From contig CAZEWK010000086.1 in the NCBI GenBank assembly GCA_964515905.1, positions 124,001-188,000 on the forward strand: DNA of 64,000 bases. Direction: 5' to 3'. The stretch comes from GCA-2712985 sp964515905. GTDB lineage: Bacteria; Pseudomonadota; Alphaproteobacteria; UBA7887. The notes beneath the pieces are model-generated. The model worked only from the letters and a program-made list of their open reading frames with translations. It was not told the DNA's origin and ran no database searches. The translations under genes and the position numbers were made by a program. Positions 8,353 to 17,411 of the stretch are shown here, one piece after another. Position 1 is the stretch's first letter. Each line of letters begins with the position of its first letter.

Positions 8353-9711
8353 ATGGAAGGCGGCCTCAAGGTCCCAACTCGTCATCCCCATGGGATTGAC
8401 GACCCTAACTACCTGGACGAAGAACAGATAGATAAAGAGTTGCGACGTGTCTTTGATATTTGTCATGGATGCCGCCGATGTTTTAATCTGTGTGACAGTT
8501 TTCCGCGGCTTTTTGACTTAATCGATGAGTCGGACAGTGGAGAACTTGATAGTGTGTCCAGTAGTGGTTTCGGAGAAGTTATAGGAGCTTGCACGCTGTG
8601 TGACATGTGTTTCATGGTCAGCTGCCCTTATGTTCCACCTCATGAATTTAATCTAGATTTTCCACATTTGGTGTTGCGTTACCGGGCTGCGGAGTTCGCA
8701 AAAAATGATGTTTCTTGGGGTGATCGCCAAATAGCAAAAACAGACAGAAATGGAAGAATTGCCAGTGCAGTTCCGTGGTTAGCTAACTGGGGTAGTAATG
8801 TTTCAAACCGGATCACTCGCCTGATTTTAGAAATTGTAATGGGCATTGATAGGGATGCAGTTTTGCCCAAATATCATCGGCAAACCCTGGTTCGCGCTAG
8901 CGAGGTTCAAAGACAAGGGTATGTTTCCAATATGCCTGAAATGGAAAGAAAAGTAGCCCTGTATGCTACGTGCTTTGCTAATTACAATAATCCAAATATC
9001 GGTCTGTCGGCTCTAAACGTTCTTCAGCACAATAGCGTAAGCTGCAAGGTGGTATATTCGGAGTGTTGTGGAATGCCACAGCTAGAGCAAGGTGATTTTC
9101 GGTCGGTGAAAGATCGCGCGCGGGCTATATCAAAGGACATGGTCAAGTGGATAAATGAGGGATACCAGATCGTTCCACTTATTCCGAGTTGTTCGCTTAT
9201 GTTTAAGTTTGAGTGGCCTCTTGTATTGCCGGATGATCCAGATGTCCAATTATTAAGCCAAAATACAGTCGATATTAGCGAATATATGGTTAACCTAGCT
9301 GCCACAGAAGGGCTTAAAGATGATCTGGTACCACTATCTGGATCGGTAACAGTGCATCTTGCATGTCATTCGCGTGCCCAGAATATTGGACCTAAGGCGG
9401 TTGAAATGCTTCGCTTAATACCAAATATCGAATTAACTGTGTTGGAGAGATGTTCTGGTCATGGTGGAGCGTGGGGGGTGAAGAAAAAAAATTTTAACAC
9501 AGCATTAAAAGTGGGTAGGCCGCTCGCACGACAAGCGATTAAAGCGAAGACTCGATATATAGTATCGGAATGTCCATTGGCGGGCGAACATTTAAGACAG
9601 GGTATGGAAAACCTTGGTGATGAAGCCCATATCATTAGTAACGTGGAGCATCCAATAGAACTACTTGCGTCGTCGTATGGATTCAATGACAAGAAACATA
9701 ATGAACAATAA
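8353..9711 (+). CDS. Iron-sulphur oxidoreductase with two [4Fe-4S] motifs and CCG domains (HdrD/GlpC-like)
   Basis: This 452-residue protein has two ferredoxin motifs near the N-terminus, CHGCRRCFNLC and CTLCDMCFMVSCP, then two cysteine-rich CCG-type domains related to heterodisulphide reductase subunit B and GlpC. The first has SECCGMPQLEQG; the second has CHSRAQNIG, CSGHGGAWG and a later SECP. In the second, the CCG pair reads CSG, as I recall for this subfamily. ATG 8353 has an AGAGG site 9 bases upstream, preferred over an in-frame TTG at 8314. No transmembrane segment is seen, so it is probably a soluble electron carrier or reductase. The substrate is unknown. It lies between rubrerythrin and a DUF3501 gene that overlaps its end by 11 bases. 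Confidence 0.85.
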   Translation: MEGGLKVPTRHPHGIDDPNYLDEEQIDKELRRVFDICHGCRRCFNLCDSFPRLFDLIDESDSGELDSVSSSGFGEVIGACTLCDMCFMVSCPYVPPHEFNLDFPHLVLRYRAAEFAKNDVSWGDRQIAKTDRNGRIASAVPWLANWGSNVSNRITRLILEIVMGIDRDAVLPKYHRQTLVRASEVQRQGYVSNMPEMERKVALYATCFANYNNPNIGLSALNVLQHNSVSCKVVYSECCGMPQLEQGDFRSVKDRARAISKDMVKWINEGYQIVPLIPSCSLMFKFEWPLVLPDDPDVQLLSQNTVDISEYMVNLAATEGLKDDLVPLSGSVTVHLACHSRAQNIGPKAVEMLRLIPNIELTVLERCSGHGGAWGVKKKNFNTALKVGRPLARQAIKAKTRYIVSECPLAGEHLRQGMENLGDEAHIISNVEHPIELLASSYGFNDKKHNEQ

Positions 9712-10297
9712 TCCGATTACTCGGTCCGATATTATGTCGATGACGGATTTCGCAAAAGTTCGGCAAGTGAAGCGTCGGGCTTTAGTTGAATTAAAAAGAA
9801 ACCGTCGAGTGCCCGTGGGTCCTGATGCTACGTTTTACTTTGAAAATTGGGACACTATGTGGTTTCAAATCCATGAAATGTTGTTTATAGAGAAAGGGGG
9901 GGAATCGCAAATTTCCGGGGAACTCGACGCTTATAATCCAATGATCCCGAACGGCAATGAATTGGTTACAACATTGATGTTTGAAGTAGATGATCCTAAA
10001 AGGCGTGCAAATTTATTGGGTCGCATCGGTGGTGTTGAAGACACGGTGACATTACAATTTGCGGATCATGAAATTCGTGCGACTTCTGAGGAGGATGTGG
10101 GTCGTCTCACTGAAACGGGGAAGACGTCGTCTGTCCATTTTCTACATTTTCCCTTTACAAGAGAACAAATTGGATCTTTTTGCAATTTTAAAAATAAAGT
10201 CGTGATAGGATTTTCTCATCCCGACTATAGTCATATGACAGTGGTGTCGGGAGCAGTTCAATTGTCTCTTAGCAAAGATTTTGCAGCTATGAGTTGA
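9701..10297 (+). CDS. DUF3501 family protein
   Basis: This 198-residue soluble protein matches the DUF3501 family: an N-terminal ITRSDIMSMTDFAKVR segment, then ENWDTMWFQIHEML, DAYNPMIPNGNELVTTLMFE, and a C-terminal FPFTREQIGSF and VVIGFSHPDYSH. It has only one cysteine, so it is not itself an iron-sulphur protein. I start it at ATG 9701, which gives the family-like N-terminus and an 11-base overlap with the iron-sulphur gene; the frame extends to a TTG at 9665. Function is unknown. Tight linkage to rubrerythrin and the CCG protein suggests a role in the same redox process. Confidence 0.82.
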   Translation: MNNNPITRSDIMSMTDFAKVRQVKRRALVELKRNRRVPVGPDATFYFENWDTMWFQIHEMLFIEKGGESQISGELDAYNPMIPNGNELVTTLMFEVDDPKRRANLLGRIGGVEDTVTLQFADHEIRATSEEDVGRLTETGKTSSVHFLHFPFTREQIGSFCNFKNKVVIGFSHPDYSHMTVVSGAVQLSLSKDFAAMS

Positions 10298-10320
10298 GAA
10301 CTTTCTCTCCCTGTAGCACT

Positions 10321-10824
10321 TTACTCAATCTGTTCGTTCTCGTACACGCCCCATAAGTTTTTTTTTGACATCCACCCGCGATATAATGATAGCTCCACTA
10401 GACACCATTTTTCACTACATTCCAAAAGGAGCCCTTGTGCGCCAGTTTTTATTTGGGCCACCGCCGTTGATTGTTCGCGTGGTGCAACTCTAAGAAACAG
10501 TGTGCTAGTTTCAGAACTTAAGTTGCTAATTATGAAACTTCGTTTTCCAGATAACATCGAACGATGGATCCAACTTTCAAAGCCTTCAATGTCCTGTATC
10601 CTTCTCCAGTGTCCGAATTCGTCAATTATTTCAACAGGAAGATGTTTGCGCAGATAAACCCAATTAATGGGAAAACGAAACCCTGGACCTGCACGCGCAT
10701 TAACGCGATCGTCACCTAAACTAACAAATCGCGGGATGGGCAGCCCACTGTCACCAGTTTCTATAGCCATAGCGCTGATGGCACCAATAATTAAGGAAAC
10801 TAAGCTGAGTATCGAGAGCCGCAT
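10321..10824 (-). CDS. Exported bacterial SH3-domain protein
   Basis: The 167-residue product begins with a short hydrophobic signal-like stretch (residues 3-20, LSILSLVSLIIGAISAMA) and then two SH3_4-like repeats. The first has the typical VNARAGPGFRFPINWVY followed by PVEIIDEFGHWRRI and GFESWIHRSMLSG. The second has LFLRVAPREQSTAVAQI and EKWCLVEL with GWMSKKNLWGVY near the end. Such proteins act in the periplasm and are thought to bind cell-wall material. The gene is divergent from the hydroxyacid dehydrogenase gene, an arrangement I recall from other alphaproteobacteria. Exact role unknown. Confidence 0.85.
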   Translation of the reverse strand: MRLSILSLVSLIIGAISAMAIETGDSGLPIPRFVSLGDDRVNARAGPGFRFPINWVYLRKHLPVEIIDEFGHWRRIQDIEGFESWIHRSMLSGKRSFIISNLSSETSTLFLRVAPREQSTAVAQIKTGAQGLLLECSEKWCLVELSLYRGWMSKKNLWGVYENEQIE

Positions 10825-10969
10825 TTATGTTATGGGAGATTTTAATGTTATATGTTTTACAATATAGCTATAGAATTTCAAGTGTGCGAGCACTCTTTTC
10901 AGGGTGTCCAACAGGGTGCTACATCTTGCTCGTATATGTCGTAGGCAACTAAATCGCTGGCCTGGGAAT

Positions 10970-11953
10970 ATGGCAAAAAAACCCGTTGTTATAGTTACTC
11001 GAAAACTACCGGAAATCATTGAAAAACGAATGAAGGAGTTGTTCGAAGTACGCCTTCGACCAGATGATACTCCTATGTCTCAGAAGGAGCTGGCCGAGGC
11101 TTTAGCGGCTGCCGATGCGTTGGTGCCAACAGTAACTGATCGAATTGACGCACATTTATTGAGCTTCGCTGGCGATAAATTAACTTTGATAGCAAATTTC
11201 GGTGCTGGCGTAGACAATATAGATATAGACATTGCGCAAAAACTCGGCATTACCGTCACTAATACACCAGCAGTCTTAACGGAGGATACGGCGGACATGG
11301 CGATGGCTATGATTCTAGCAGTCCCCCGCCGCTTAGTGGAGGGTGAACACTTAGTTTCGGGAGATAGATGGAAAGGCTGGGCTCCGACTTCTATGCTTGG
11401 TCATAGGATATGGGGAAAATCTCTTGGTATCATTGGGATGGGGCAAATTGGTAGCGCAATAGCGCGCCGGGCCAAAGGGTTTGGTTTGATTATTAATTAT
11501 CATAACCGGCATCCGCTTCCAAAATCTGCCGAACAGGAGTTACAAGCATCTTATTGGGAAAGCCTCGATCAGATGCTGGCAAAGATGGACATAGTTTCGG
11601 TCAACTGTCCCCACACTCCGGCCACATATCATTTGTTATCTGCGAGACGTCTTTCGTTGATGAGGCCCGATGCTTATTTGGTCAACACTTCACGCGGCGA
11701 GGTAATTGATGAAATAGCCCTCGCTCAAATGTTACTTGAGGGACGATTGGCCGGAGCCGCTTTGGATGTTTTTGAGCATGAGCCAGCGATCAACCCTAAG
11801 CTTCGCCGTTTAAATAACGTTCTCCTCCTCCCTCATATGGGTTCAGCAACACTGGAATCCAGGGTTGAAATGGGTGAGAAGGTATTGATAAATATACGAA
11901 CATTTTTTGACGGGCATAATCCACCTGATCGCGTAATCGCCAAATTTATCTAG
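10970..11953 (+). CDS. D-isomer-specific 2-hydroxyacid dehydrogenase (glyoxylate/hydroxypyruvate reductase type)
   Basis: The 327-residue enzyme reduces a 2-oxo acid with NAD(P)H. The Rossmann motif is in GIIGMGQIGSAIARRAKGFG and the catalytic residues are recognisable: Arg in NTSRGEVID, Glu in DVFEHEPAIN and His in LLLPHMGSAT. NFGAGVDNIDI is the family signature of the substrate domain. ATG 10970 gives MAKKPVVIVTRKLP, which is how the family starts; the open frame extends upstream to 10904 without a better start. Glyoxylate reductase (GyaR/GhrB-like) is the most likely activity, but substrate cannot be read from the sequence. Confidence 0.88.
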   Translation: MAKKPVVIVTRKLPEIIEKRMKELFEVRLRPDDTPMSQKELAEALAAADALVPTVTDRIDAHLLSFAGDKLTLIANFGAGVDNIDIDIAQKLGITVTNTPAVLTEDTADMAMAMILAVPRRLVEGEHLVSGDRWKGWAPTSMLGHRIWGKSLGIIGMGQIGSAIARRAKGFGLIINYHNRHPLPKSAEQELQASYWESLDQMLAKMDIVSVNCPHTPATYHLLSARRLSLMRPDAYLVNTSRGEVIDEIALAQMLLEGRLAGAALDVFEHEPAINPKLRRLNNVLLLPHMGSATLESRVEMGEKVLINIRTFFDGHNPPDRVIAKFI

Positions 11954-11987
11954 TTCTGTCGTGCTATCCTTCCCTCGTACTGATAAA

Positions 11988-12407
11988 CTATATAAATAAC
12001 ACCTTTCCATCCGTTCCCACATCTGCAAGAAATGTTACTAGGCCGCCTTTTTGGATTGGCACATCGGTTCGTAGCCTACTACTTTCAAGACCGACTGATC
12101 TCATACCCATTTCGCACACGAAAAACTTCACTTCGAGTGAGACGCATGCTTCTAACAGCTCTTCAAAACTAGCTATGCCTTTTACTTTGTTATGATGGTC
12201 CCAATGCGAACCGTATCCTTCTTTCTCAGAGTGTTTAAGTGTTGTCCATCCCTGGTCTTGGCTGAGAGCGGAGATAGCACCCATAGTAAAAAATAAACTT
12301 GCGCTGATATTAGTTGCTGCTGCTGCGGATGCAGTGGCAAGTGCGAAGTGAATACGATCAAATGTGCCTGAGAAAACAATGATTGATATCTGTCCCACGT
12401 CTCCCAT
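11988..12407 (-). CDS. DsrE/DsrF-like family protein
   Basis: This 139-residue protein has the DsrE-like layout: a first strand ISIIVFSGTFDRIHFAL, then SASLFFTMGAISAL, and a later strand with a conserved cysteine in FFVCEMGMRSVGL. The end GLVTFLADVGTDGKVLFI is also typical. DsrE-type proteins move sulphane sulphur on such a cysteine during tRNA thiolation or sulphur oxidation, while many homologues are uncharacterised. It starts 3 bases after the end of the moeB-like gene and is surely co-transcribed with it, which points to sulphur or cofactor transfer. Confidence 0.8.
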   Translation of the reverse strand: MGDVGQISIIVFSGTFDRIHFALATASAAAATNISASLFFTMGAISALSQDQGWTTLKHSEKEGYGSHWDHHNKVKGIASFEELLEACVSLEVKFFVCEMGMRSVGLESSRLRTDVPIQKGGLVTFLADVGTDGKVLFI

Positions 12408-12410
12408 TGT

Positions 12411-13208
12411 CTATTTCCGCCGATGTGAGTTCAGGTCATGGATGGTGGCATGGTTTCCACACAGAGGGCAGGAAGGGTCGGACTGGACTTTTACTTTGCG
12501 CCAAGTTGTATCAAGGCCATCATAGATGAGAATATTTCCTGCAAGGCTTTTACCAATTCCTAACAACTCTTTGAGTACTTCGACTGCTTGTATTGATCCA
12601 ACTACACCAGCTAAAGCACCAAAAACTCCTGCTTCCGAGCAAGTAGGAATTATGCCTGATGGCGGTGGAACAGGGAAAATACACCGGTAGCAATGATTCC
12701 CGTTCCCAAGATGTGGCTTGAAAGTAGAAATCTGCCCCTCAAAGCGCAGAATAGCTCCTGAAACCAAAGTTTTCTGAGCAAAATAACATGCGTCGTTAAT
12801 AAGAAAACGGGTGTCAAAATTATCGCTTCCATCGATAATCAAATCGTAGTTAGCGATCAGTCGCTCCACATTCTCAACACCCAAACGTTCATTATGAGGA
12901 ACCAGTACAACTTCAGGATTTAGACTCTCAACGGTCTTTTTTGCACTTAGGACCTTGGATATATTTAGTCGCTCACTAGAATGAAGTATCTGTCGCTGGA
13001 GATTTGAAAGATCCACTACGTCATCATCTACGACACCAATTTTACCAACACCTGCGGCAGCTAGATACATGACGACTGGGGACCCAAGGCCACCAGCCCC
13101 TAGTACCAGTACACTGGACTGTATTAATTTGAACTGGCCTTTGCCACCTACTTCCGGCAAAATAATATGCCGGGCGTATCTTTCCGCTTGTGTATTGCTC
13201 AGAATCAT
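12411..13208 (-). CDS. moeB: MoeB/ThiF/HesA family E1-like adenylyltransferase
   Basis: E1-like enzymes adenylate the C-terminal glycine of a ubiquitin-like sulphur carrier (MoaD, ThiS). The 265-residue protein shows the ATP-binding VLGAGGLGSPVVMYLAAAGVG, the Asp and Arg in DDDVVDLSNLQRQIL, DGSDNFDTRFLINDAC, and the two zinc-binding pairs CYRC and CPLC. A cysteine equivalent to that of MoeB is in IPTCSEAGVFG. There is no rhodanese domain. MoeB, ThiF or a dual-use enzyme cannot be separated by eye. No moaD or thiS is in the window. The DsrE-like gene follows immediately. Confidence 0.88.
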   Translation of the reverse strand: MILSNTQAERYARHIILPEVGGKGQFKLIQSSVLVLGAGGLGSPVVMYLAAAGVGKIGVVDDDVVDLSNLQRQILHSSERLNISKVLSAKKTVESLNPEVVLVPHNERLGVENVERLIANYDLIIDGSDNFDTRFLINDACYFAQKTLVSGAILRFEGQISTFKPHLGNGNHCYRCIFPVPPPSGIIPTCSEAGVFGALAGVVGSIQAVEVLKELLGIGKSLAGNILIYDGLDTTWRKVKVQSDPSCPLCGNHATIHDLNSHRRK

Positions 13209-13244
13209 ATGACCTAATTTTTCGCCCTTGGAGTACCAGTATAG

Positions 13245-13712
13245 TTAATTTAGGGTGCTGTCCGTGGAACCGAATCCACCTACTCCGCGCCCGGTTTCGG
13301 GTAGTTCCTCTCTTTCATCCCATAAAATTTGTGTTACAGGGGCTACTACCATTTGCGCAATATACATTCCTCGTTCAATGACGAATGTTTTCTTGCCAAG
13401 GTTGACTATTAAAACCCCAATCTCCCCGCGATAATCGGCATCTATGGTTCCGGGGCTGTTAAGCACCGTTAGACCGTGCTTGAATGCTAAGCCAGACCGA
13501 GGCCGGACTTGTGCTTCATAGCCTAAGGGGAGGGCGATCGAAAGGCCAGTGGGCACTAGAATTCTACAGCCGGGCTCTAATTCAATTGGTTGTTTAGTGG
13601 CTGCTGGTAAATCTAGTCCAGCACTCCCACTTGTGGCATACCTTGGAAGTTCGGGCCCAACGGCATGCGGAAGGCGTTTAACCATAATAGCGATATCGTC
13701 GTTGATTTTCAT
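13245..13712 (-). CDS. dut: dUTP diphosphatase (dUTPase)
   Basis: dUTPase hydrolyses dUTP to dUMP, keeping uracil out of DNA and feeding dTMP synthesis. All five motifs of the trimeric family are intact in 155 residues: SAGLDLPA, PRSGLAFKHG, the GTIDADYRGEIGVLIVNLG block with the catalytic Asp, RGMYIAQMVV, and the C-terminal GRGVGGFGSTDS arm. The start overlaps the 3' end of coaBC by 4 bases, so the two are coupled, an order shared with many Proteobacteria. Confidence 0.97.
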   Translation of the reverse strand: MKINDDIAIMVKRLPHAVGPELPRYATSGSAGLDLPAATKQPIELEPGCRILVPTGLSIALPLGYEAQVRPRSGLAFKHGLTVLNSPGTIDADYRGEIGVLIVNLGKKTFVIERGMYIAQMVVAPVTQILWDEREELPETGRGVGGFGSTDSTLN

Positions 13713-14923
13713 GAAATTAATTTTTGATCATCAAGTTGAGATGCAATGCGGAGGGCCAATCTTTCCGCGATTTTGACCTTACTTGTGTGTGGCCAGCTTT
13801 CGCATTGATTTTTGTCAATGATATGAACAGCATTGTTAGTGCCTCCAAATGCCTCAGTAGTCTTTGAAACATCGTTTGCAATGATCCAGTCACACCCTTT
13901 GGTAGTGAGTTTTCTCTTTGCGTTGTCAATGACAGCTTCCGTTTCGGCTGCGAAGCCAACCACTAAGGTTGGTCGTGAAACATTGTCCATGCTGAGGTGG
14001 GCTAAAATATCCGGGTTTTGAACCAATTCGAGTCGATTAGGATGAGCCCGCCGTTTAATTTTTTGATCCGCAACCGCAGCCACACGCCAATCAGATACCG
14101 CTGCTGCGCAAACTACAACGTCTACGGGCAAGGATTTAATGCAAGCCGCCAGCATTTGCTCGGCGGTTTGTATATGAATTACCTTTGCGTTTAACGGATC
14201 TGGCTCGTTTGTTGGTCCAGTTACAAGTGTCACGTCAGAGCCTAGCTTTGATAATGCGTCGGCAATTGCATGTCCTTGCTTTCCAGAAGAGTGATTGCCT
14301 AAATATCGGACTGGGTCGATTGGTTCTATTGTTGGACCCGAGGTAACTAAGCTACGTATAGACGATAGGCTTTTAGTTTTTGTGATGGTTAATGTCTCTA
14401 TTGCGGCCATAATATCTTCTGGCTCAGCCATCCTTCCCTCACCGATTTCGCCGCATGCCAGGTTACCCGAATTGGGCCCAACTGTGTGAATACCATCCTC
14501 TTCTAGTCTTTTTAAATTTCTTTTAGTTGCAGAGTGTTCCCACATTTCTTTATTCATTGAAGGTGCAACTAGGACAGGCTTATTGGTGGCTAGCAAAATA
14601 GTACTTGCTAAGTCATTGGCTAGGCCACAAGCTGCCTTCGCGATGAGGTCTGCTGACGCAGGAGCAACGACGATGAGGTCTGATTCGCGAGATAGGCGAA
14701 TATGACCCATGTTTTGTTCATTATCCAAAGCAAACAAATCAGTGTGAACGTTGTTGCCAGATAGCGCTCCGACAGCAAGTGGTGTAACAAATTTAGTGGC
14801 AGCCTCAGTTAGTACACAGTGAACCGAGAAGTTTGTTTCTTTAAGCAGCCTGATCAAAACAAGTGTTTTGTAGGCCGCAATGCCACCTGAAATAATCAAT
14901 AAGATGCGTTTGGTATCGTTCAT
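13709..14923 (-). CDS. coaBC: Bifunctional phosphopantothenoylcysteine decarboxylase / phosphopantothenate-cysteine ligase
   Basis: CoaBC makes 4'-phosphopantetheine for coenzyme A in two steps. The N-terminal flavin domain (CoaC) has ISGGIAAYK, the active-site His in GHIRLSRES, the APSMNKEMW form of the PxMNxxMW motif, and the Cys of GNLACGEIGEGRMAEP. The C-terminal ligase (CoaB) has SGPTIEPIDPVRYLGN, SSGKQG, AAAVSDWR and VGFAAET. ATG 14923 starts the protein at MNDTKRILLIISGG; the open frame runs to 14947. Length 404 fits. Downstream dut overlaps by 4 bases. Confidence 0.96.
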   Translation of the reverse strand: MNDTKRILLIISGGIAAYKTLVLIRLLKETNFSVHCVLTEAATKFVTPLAVGALSGNNVHTDLFALDNEQNMGHIRLSRESDLIVVAPASADLIAKAACGLANDLASTILLATNKPVLVAPSMNKEMWEHSATKRNLKRLEEDGIHTVGPNSGNLACGEIGEGRMAEPEDIMAAIETLTITKTKSLSSIRSLVTSGPTIEPIDPVRYLGNHSSGKQGHAIADALSKLGSDVTLVTGPTNEPDPLNAKVIHIQTAEQMLAACIKSLPVDVVVCAAAVSDWRVAAVADQKIKRRAHPNRLELVQNPDILAHLSMDNVSRPTLVVGFAAETEAVIDNAKRKLTTKGCDWIIANDVSKTTEAFGGTNNAVHIIDKNQCESWPHTSKVKIAERLALRIASQLDDQKLIS

Positions 14924-15032
14924 GGCGTTGGTACAACTTCTATTCATTATTCGTAAGAAGGTGTTTTATGATTTTCAGTATAATGCACCGGTGTACGGAT
15001 GCCCTATCTTTTTAACATCAGATAGGCAAGGC

Positions 15033-16553
15033 TCAATTTGCTAAGGCATATATTGTAATTACAAATATCAAACTTATCACCACCCAATTTACCTTTTTAT
15101 GCCAGATACTTACGTTTTCTTCGGTATTTTTTGCTTCTAATAGAGTCTTTGTTGCGTTGACCACAAATTCGGCATTTGAAAGTAAATAAGGACCACGTAA
15201 TACTAATTCGTTAGCCAATTTGGTGATTTCCCGCAGGTTGTGCTCTGGGCTTTTATTGGCAATAACCCACTCCTTAATAGAAGGTTGTGCAATCTCCCAT
15301 AGGTTAGCGTTTGGATTAAGAGTCCTGCCCACACCTTCGGCAACTACAATGACTTTTTGGAGTAAAAGAAGATGTGGTTGTGTTTCCATCCCAAATGTTT
15401 CGGTGACATGGAATAGTTGGCCGAGTAAACGACCAACTGAGATGTCGATAGCTGGCCTATTGAGGATTGGCTCGGCAACGGACCTAAGGGCGAGAGAAAA
15501 ATCACCTATAGATTCTTTTGTTGGAACGTAGCCTGCGTGGAAATGAAGTCTCGCTGCTAAATCATAATCCCGGGTAAATATTGCAAGTAGAACTTCTGAA
15601 ATATATCGTCGAGACCGAAGATCGAGCCTTCCCATTATTCCAAAGTCAACCGGACGAATAGCCCCATTGTCGTCAATAAATAAGTTGCCTGGATGAGGAT
15701 CGCCATGAAAAAAACCATCACGGAATATCTGGTTAAACATCGCCTTTGATGCATTATCTAAAACACTGGACAAATCATGTCCTGCTTCTACCAACTGATT
15801 AGTTTGGTCAATGGGTGTTCCATATATTCGTTCGGTCGTTAGTACGCGTTTGCTAGTTCTTTCCCAGTCGACGGTTGGTACCCGATAAGTGGGGTCATCG
15901 CGAAAATTTTCTAATAATTCAGAAGCTGCGGCGGCTTCCAAACGAAGGTCCATCTCAGTTTTGACCATTTTTTCAAACAGTTGAACCGATTCCCTTAGTC
16001 TTAGGCGTCGCCATTTTGGCCTAGAATAAGTAACGCAGTCGGCGATCCAATAAAACAGCCGAATATCTTTTGCAAAATCTCGTTCGATGTTTGGACGTAA
16101 AACTTTGACGGCGACCGGGTGCCCATCGTTGGTAACAGCAAAGTGGACTTGGGCTATCGAAGCTGCGGCGTCTGCTTCATCGTTGAACTTACTGAACAGA
16201 TCACCTATCGGTGACCCAAGTTCCGTTTCTATAATATTTCTTGCTTGTTCGGGAGAAAAGGGTGGCAATTGGTCACGTAGTTGTCCCAATTCTCCCGCTA
16301 TTTTGGCGCCCAAAAGATCCGACCGAGTAGATAAAGCTTGCCCCAGTTTTATGAAGCTTGGTCCCATTGCTACCGCCGCGTTTGCCAAGTTTAGTCCTAA
16401 TGACCCCTTAGTCGTTGACGGTTCGATCCTTCTGAGAACCCATAAGAGGGGCCTGGGGAAACCGAGTATTTCAAGCGTCTCAACGCAGTGATTGCGTGCC
16501 AACGTATGGGCAATTACCAGTAACCGTCCTAAATTACGAAGATGCCAGAACAT
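15033..16553 (-). CDS. ubiB: Ubiquinone biosynthesis protein UbiB (ABC1/ADCK atypical kinase)
   Basis: UbiB supports ubiquinone biosynthesis as a membrane-associated atypical kinase or ATPase. The UbiB signatures are present: KxGQ in FIKLGQALSTRSDLL, AAASIAQVHFA, the Lys of VAVKVLRPN, and the catalytic DGFFHGDPHPGNLFID and VDFGIMGRLD. Near the C-terminus is one clear hydrophobic segment, VNWVVISLIFVITIYALA; other UbiB proteins often have two, so the tail may be shortened. Length 506. It lies 15 bases downstream of ubiE, and the pair is likely one transcription unit. Confidence 0.94.
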   Translation of the reverse strand: MFWHLRNLGRLLVIAHTLARNHCVETLEILGFPRPLLWVLRRIEPSTTKGSLGLNLANAAVAMGPSFIKLGQALSTRSDLLGAKIAGELGQLRDQLPPFSPEQARNIIETELGSPIGDLFSKFNDEADAAASIAQVHFAVTNDGHPVAVKVLRPNIERDFAKDIRLFYWIADCVTYSRPKWRRLRLRESVQLFEKMVKTEMDLRLEAAAASELLENFRDDPTYRVPTVDWERTSKRVLTTERIYGTPIDQTNQLVEAGHDLSSVLDNASKAMFNQIFRDGFFHGDPHPGNLFIDDNGAIRPVDFGIMGRLDLRSRRYISEVLLAIFTRDYDLAARLHFHAGYVPTKESIGDFSLALRSVAEPILNRPAIDISVGRLLGQLFHVTETFGMETQPHLLLLQKVIVVAEGVGRTLNPNANLWEIAQPSIKEWVIANKSPEHNLREITKLANELVLRGPYLLSNAEFVVNATKTLLEAKNTEENVSIWHKKVNWVVISLIFVITIYALAN

Positions 16554-16568
16554 TTATTTATATTTTTT

Positions 16569-17354
16569 TCAAATTCGCCAAGCACTATGCAGGCTTGCAA
16601 TCCCCGCGCTAAGCGCACTTATTCGAATGCCACCGAACCCCGCTTGGCCCAGCATATTTGACACCTGGGAAGCATGTGGGAATCTTCGGATACTGTCTAC
16701 CAAGTAGCGATACGCTTCCGGGTGCCCAGTAATCCAATTACCCAATCTTGGGATAATATGTTTGCTATATGCTTTGTAGGCATTATTTAATGAAGGTGCT
16801 ACATCAGGTGTAAACTCTAGGCAAATAAACCGTCCGCCTGGCTTTATAACTCGAGCAATTTCGGAAAGAGCTACTTCAATGCTGGTCATGTTACGTAAGC
16901 CAAAACCTAGTGTACAGGCGTCGAACTGATTGTTAGGGAACGGTAAAGACTCCCCATTTGCACATAACCAGTTAATACTCCTTACGTAGCCAAGATCCCA
17001 TGCACGCTTTCTCCCCTGTTCGAGCATTTTTGAGTTGATATCACACACTGTGATTTCGGTTTCATTTATGGCGAAACGTTTTCGGGCGCGAAGGGCGATG
17101 TCACCCGTTCCCCCTGCAAGATCCAGCAATCGATTGGGTGGTCGTGAAGAAAGCTCGTCTATGATACGTCGCTTCCAAATGCGATGAATTCCACCACTCA
17201 TAATATCATTCATTAGATCGTATCGTTCGGCCACATTGTCGAATATTGATCCCACCAGTGTACTTTTAGCATGAGATGGAACTTCCTTGCTGCCAAAAGG
17301 CACAAGTCTATCTAACATATCTTTTTTGATTTCTTTGGGCATGCAGTCAAACAT
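16569..17354 (-). CDS. ubiE: Demethylubiquinone/demethylmenaquinone C-methyltransferase
   Basis: UbiE C-methylates the quinone ring with S-adenosylmethionine. The SAM-binding motif LLDLAGGTGDIALRAR is clear, as are VAERYDLMNDIMSGGIHRIWK before it, the FPNNQFDACTLGFGLRN segment, and EIARVIKPGGRFICLEF. ATG 17354 (261 residues) or ATG 17342 are both possible; a TTG at 17363 is less likely. Only about 57 bases separate it from the divergent mutM, so the two genes must share a compact bidirectional promoter region. Confidence 0.94.
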   Translation of the reverse strand: MFDCMPKEIKKDMLDRLVPFGSKEVPSHAKSTLVGSIFDNVAERYDLMNDIMSGGIHRIWKRRIIDELSSRPPNRLLDLAGGTGDIALRARKRFAINETEITVCDINSKMLEQGRKRAWDLGYVRSINWLCANGESLPFPNNQFDACTLGFGLRNMTSIEVALSEIARVIKPGGRFICLEFTPDVAPSLNNAYKAYSKHIIPRLGNWITGHPEAYRYLVDSIRRFPHASQVSNMLGQAGFGGIRISALSAGIASLHSAWRI

Positions 17355-17411
17355 AGCGCACAAGGTCTATCGAGGCTACAATCGTGTATATAAATAAGGT
17401 GGTACGATAAC

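Noticed and set aside
10298..10320. Terminator between the convergent DUF3501 and SH3 genes
   Set aside because: Only a 4-bp GAGA/TCTC repeat is visible, too short to support.
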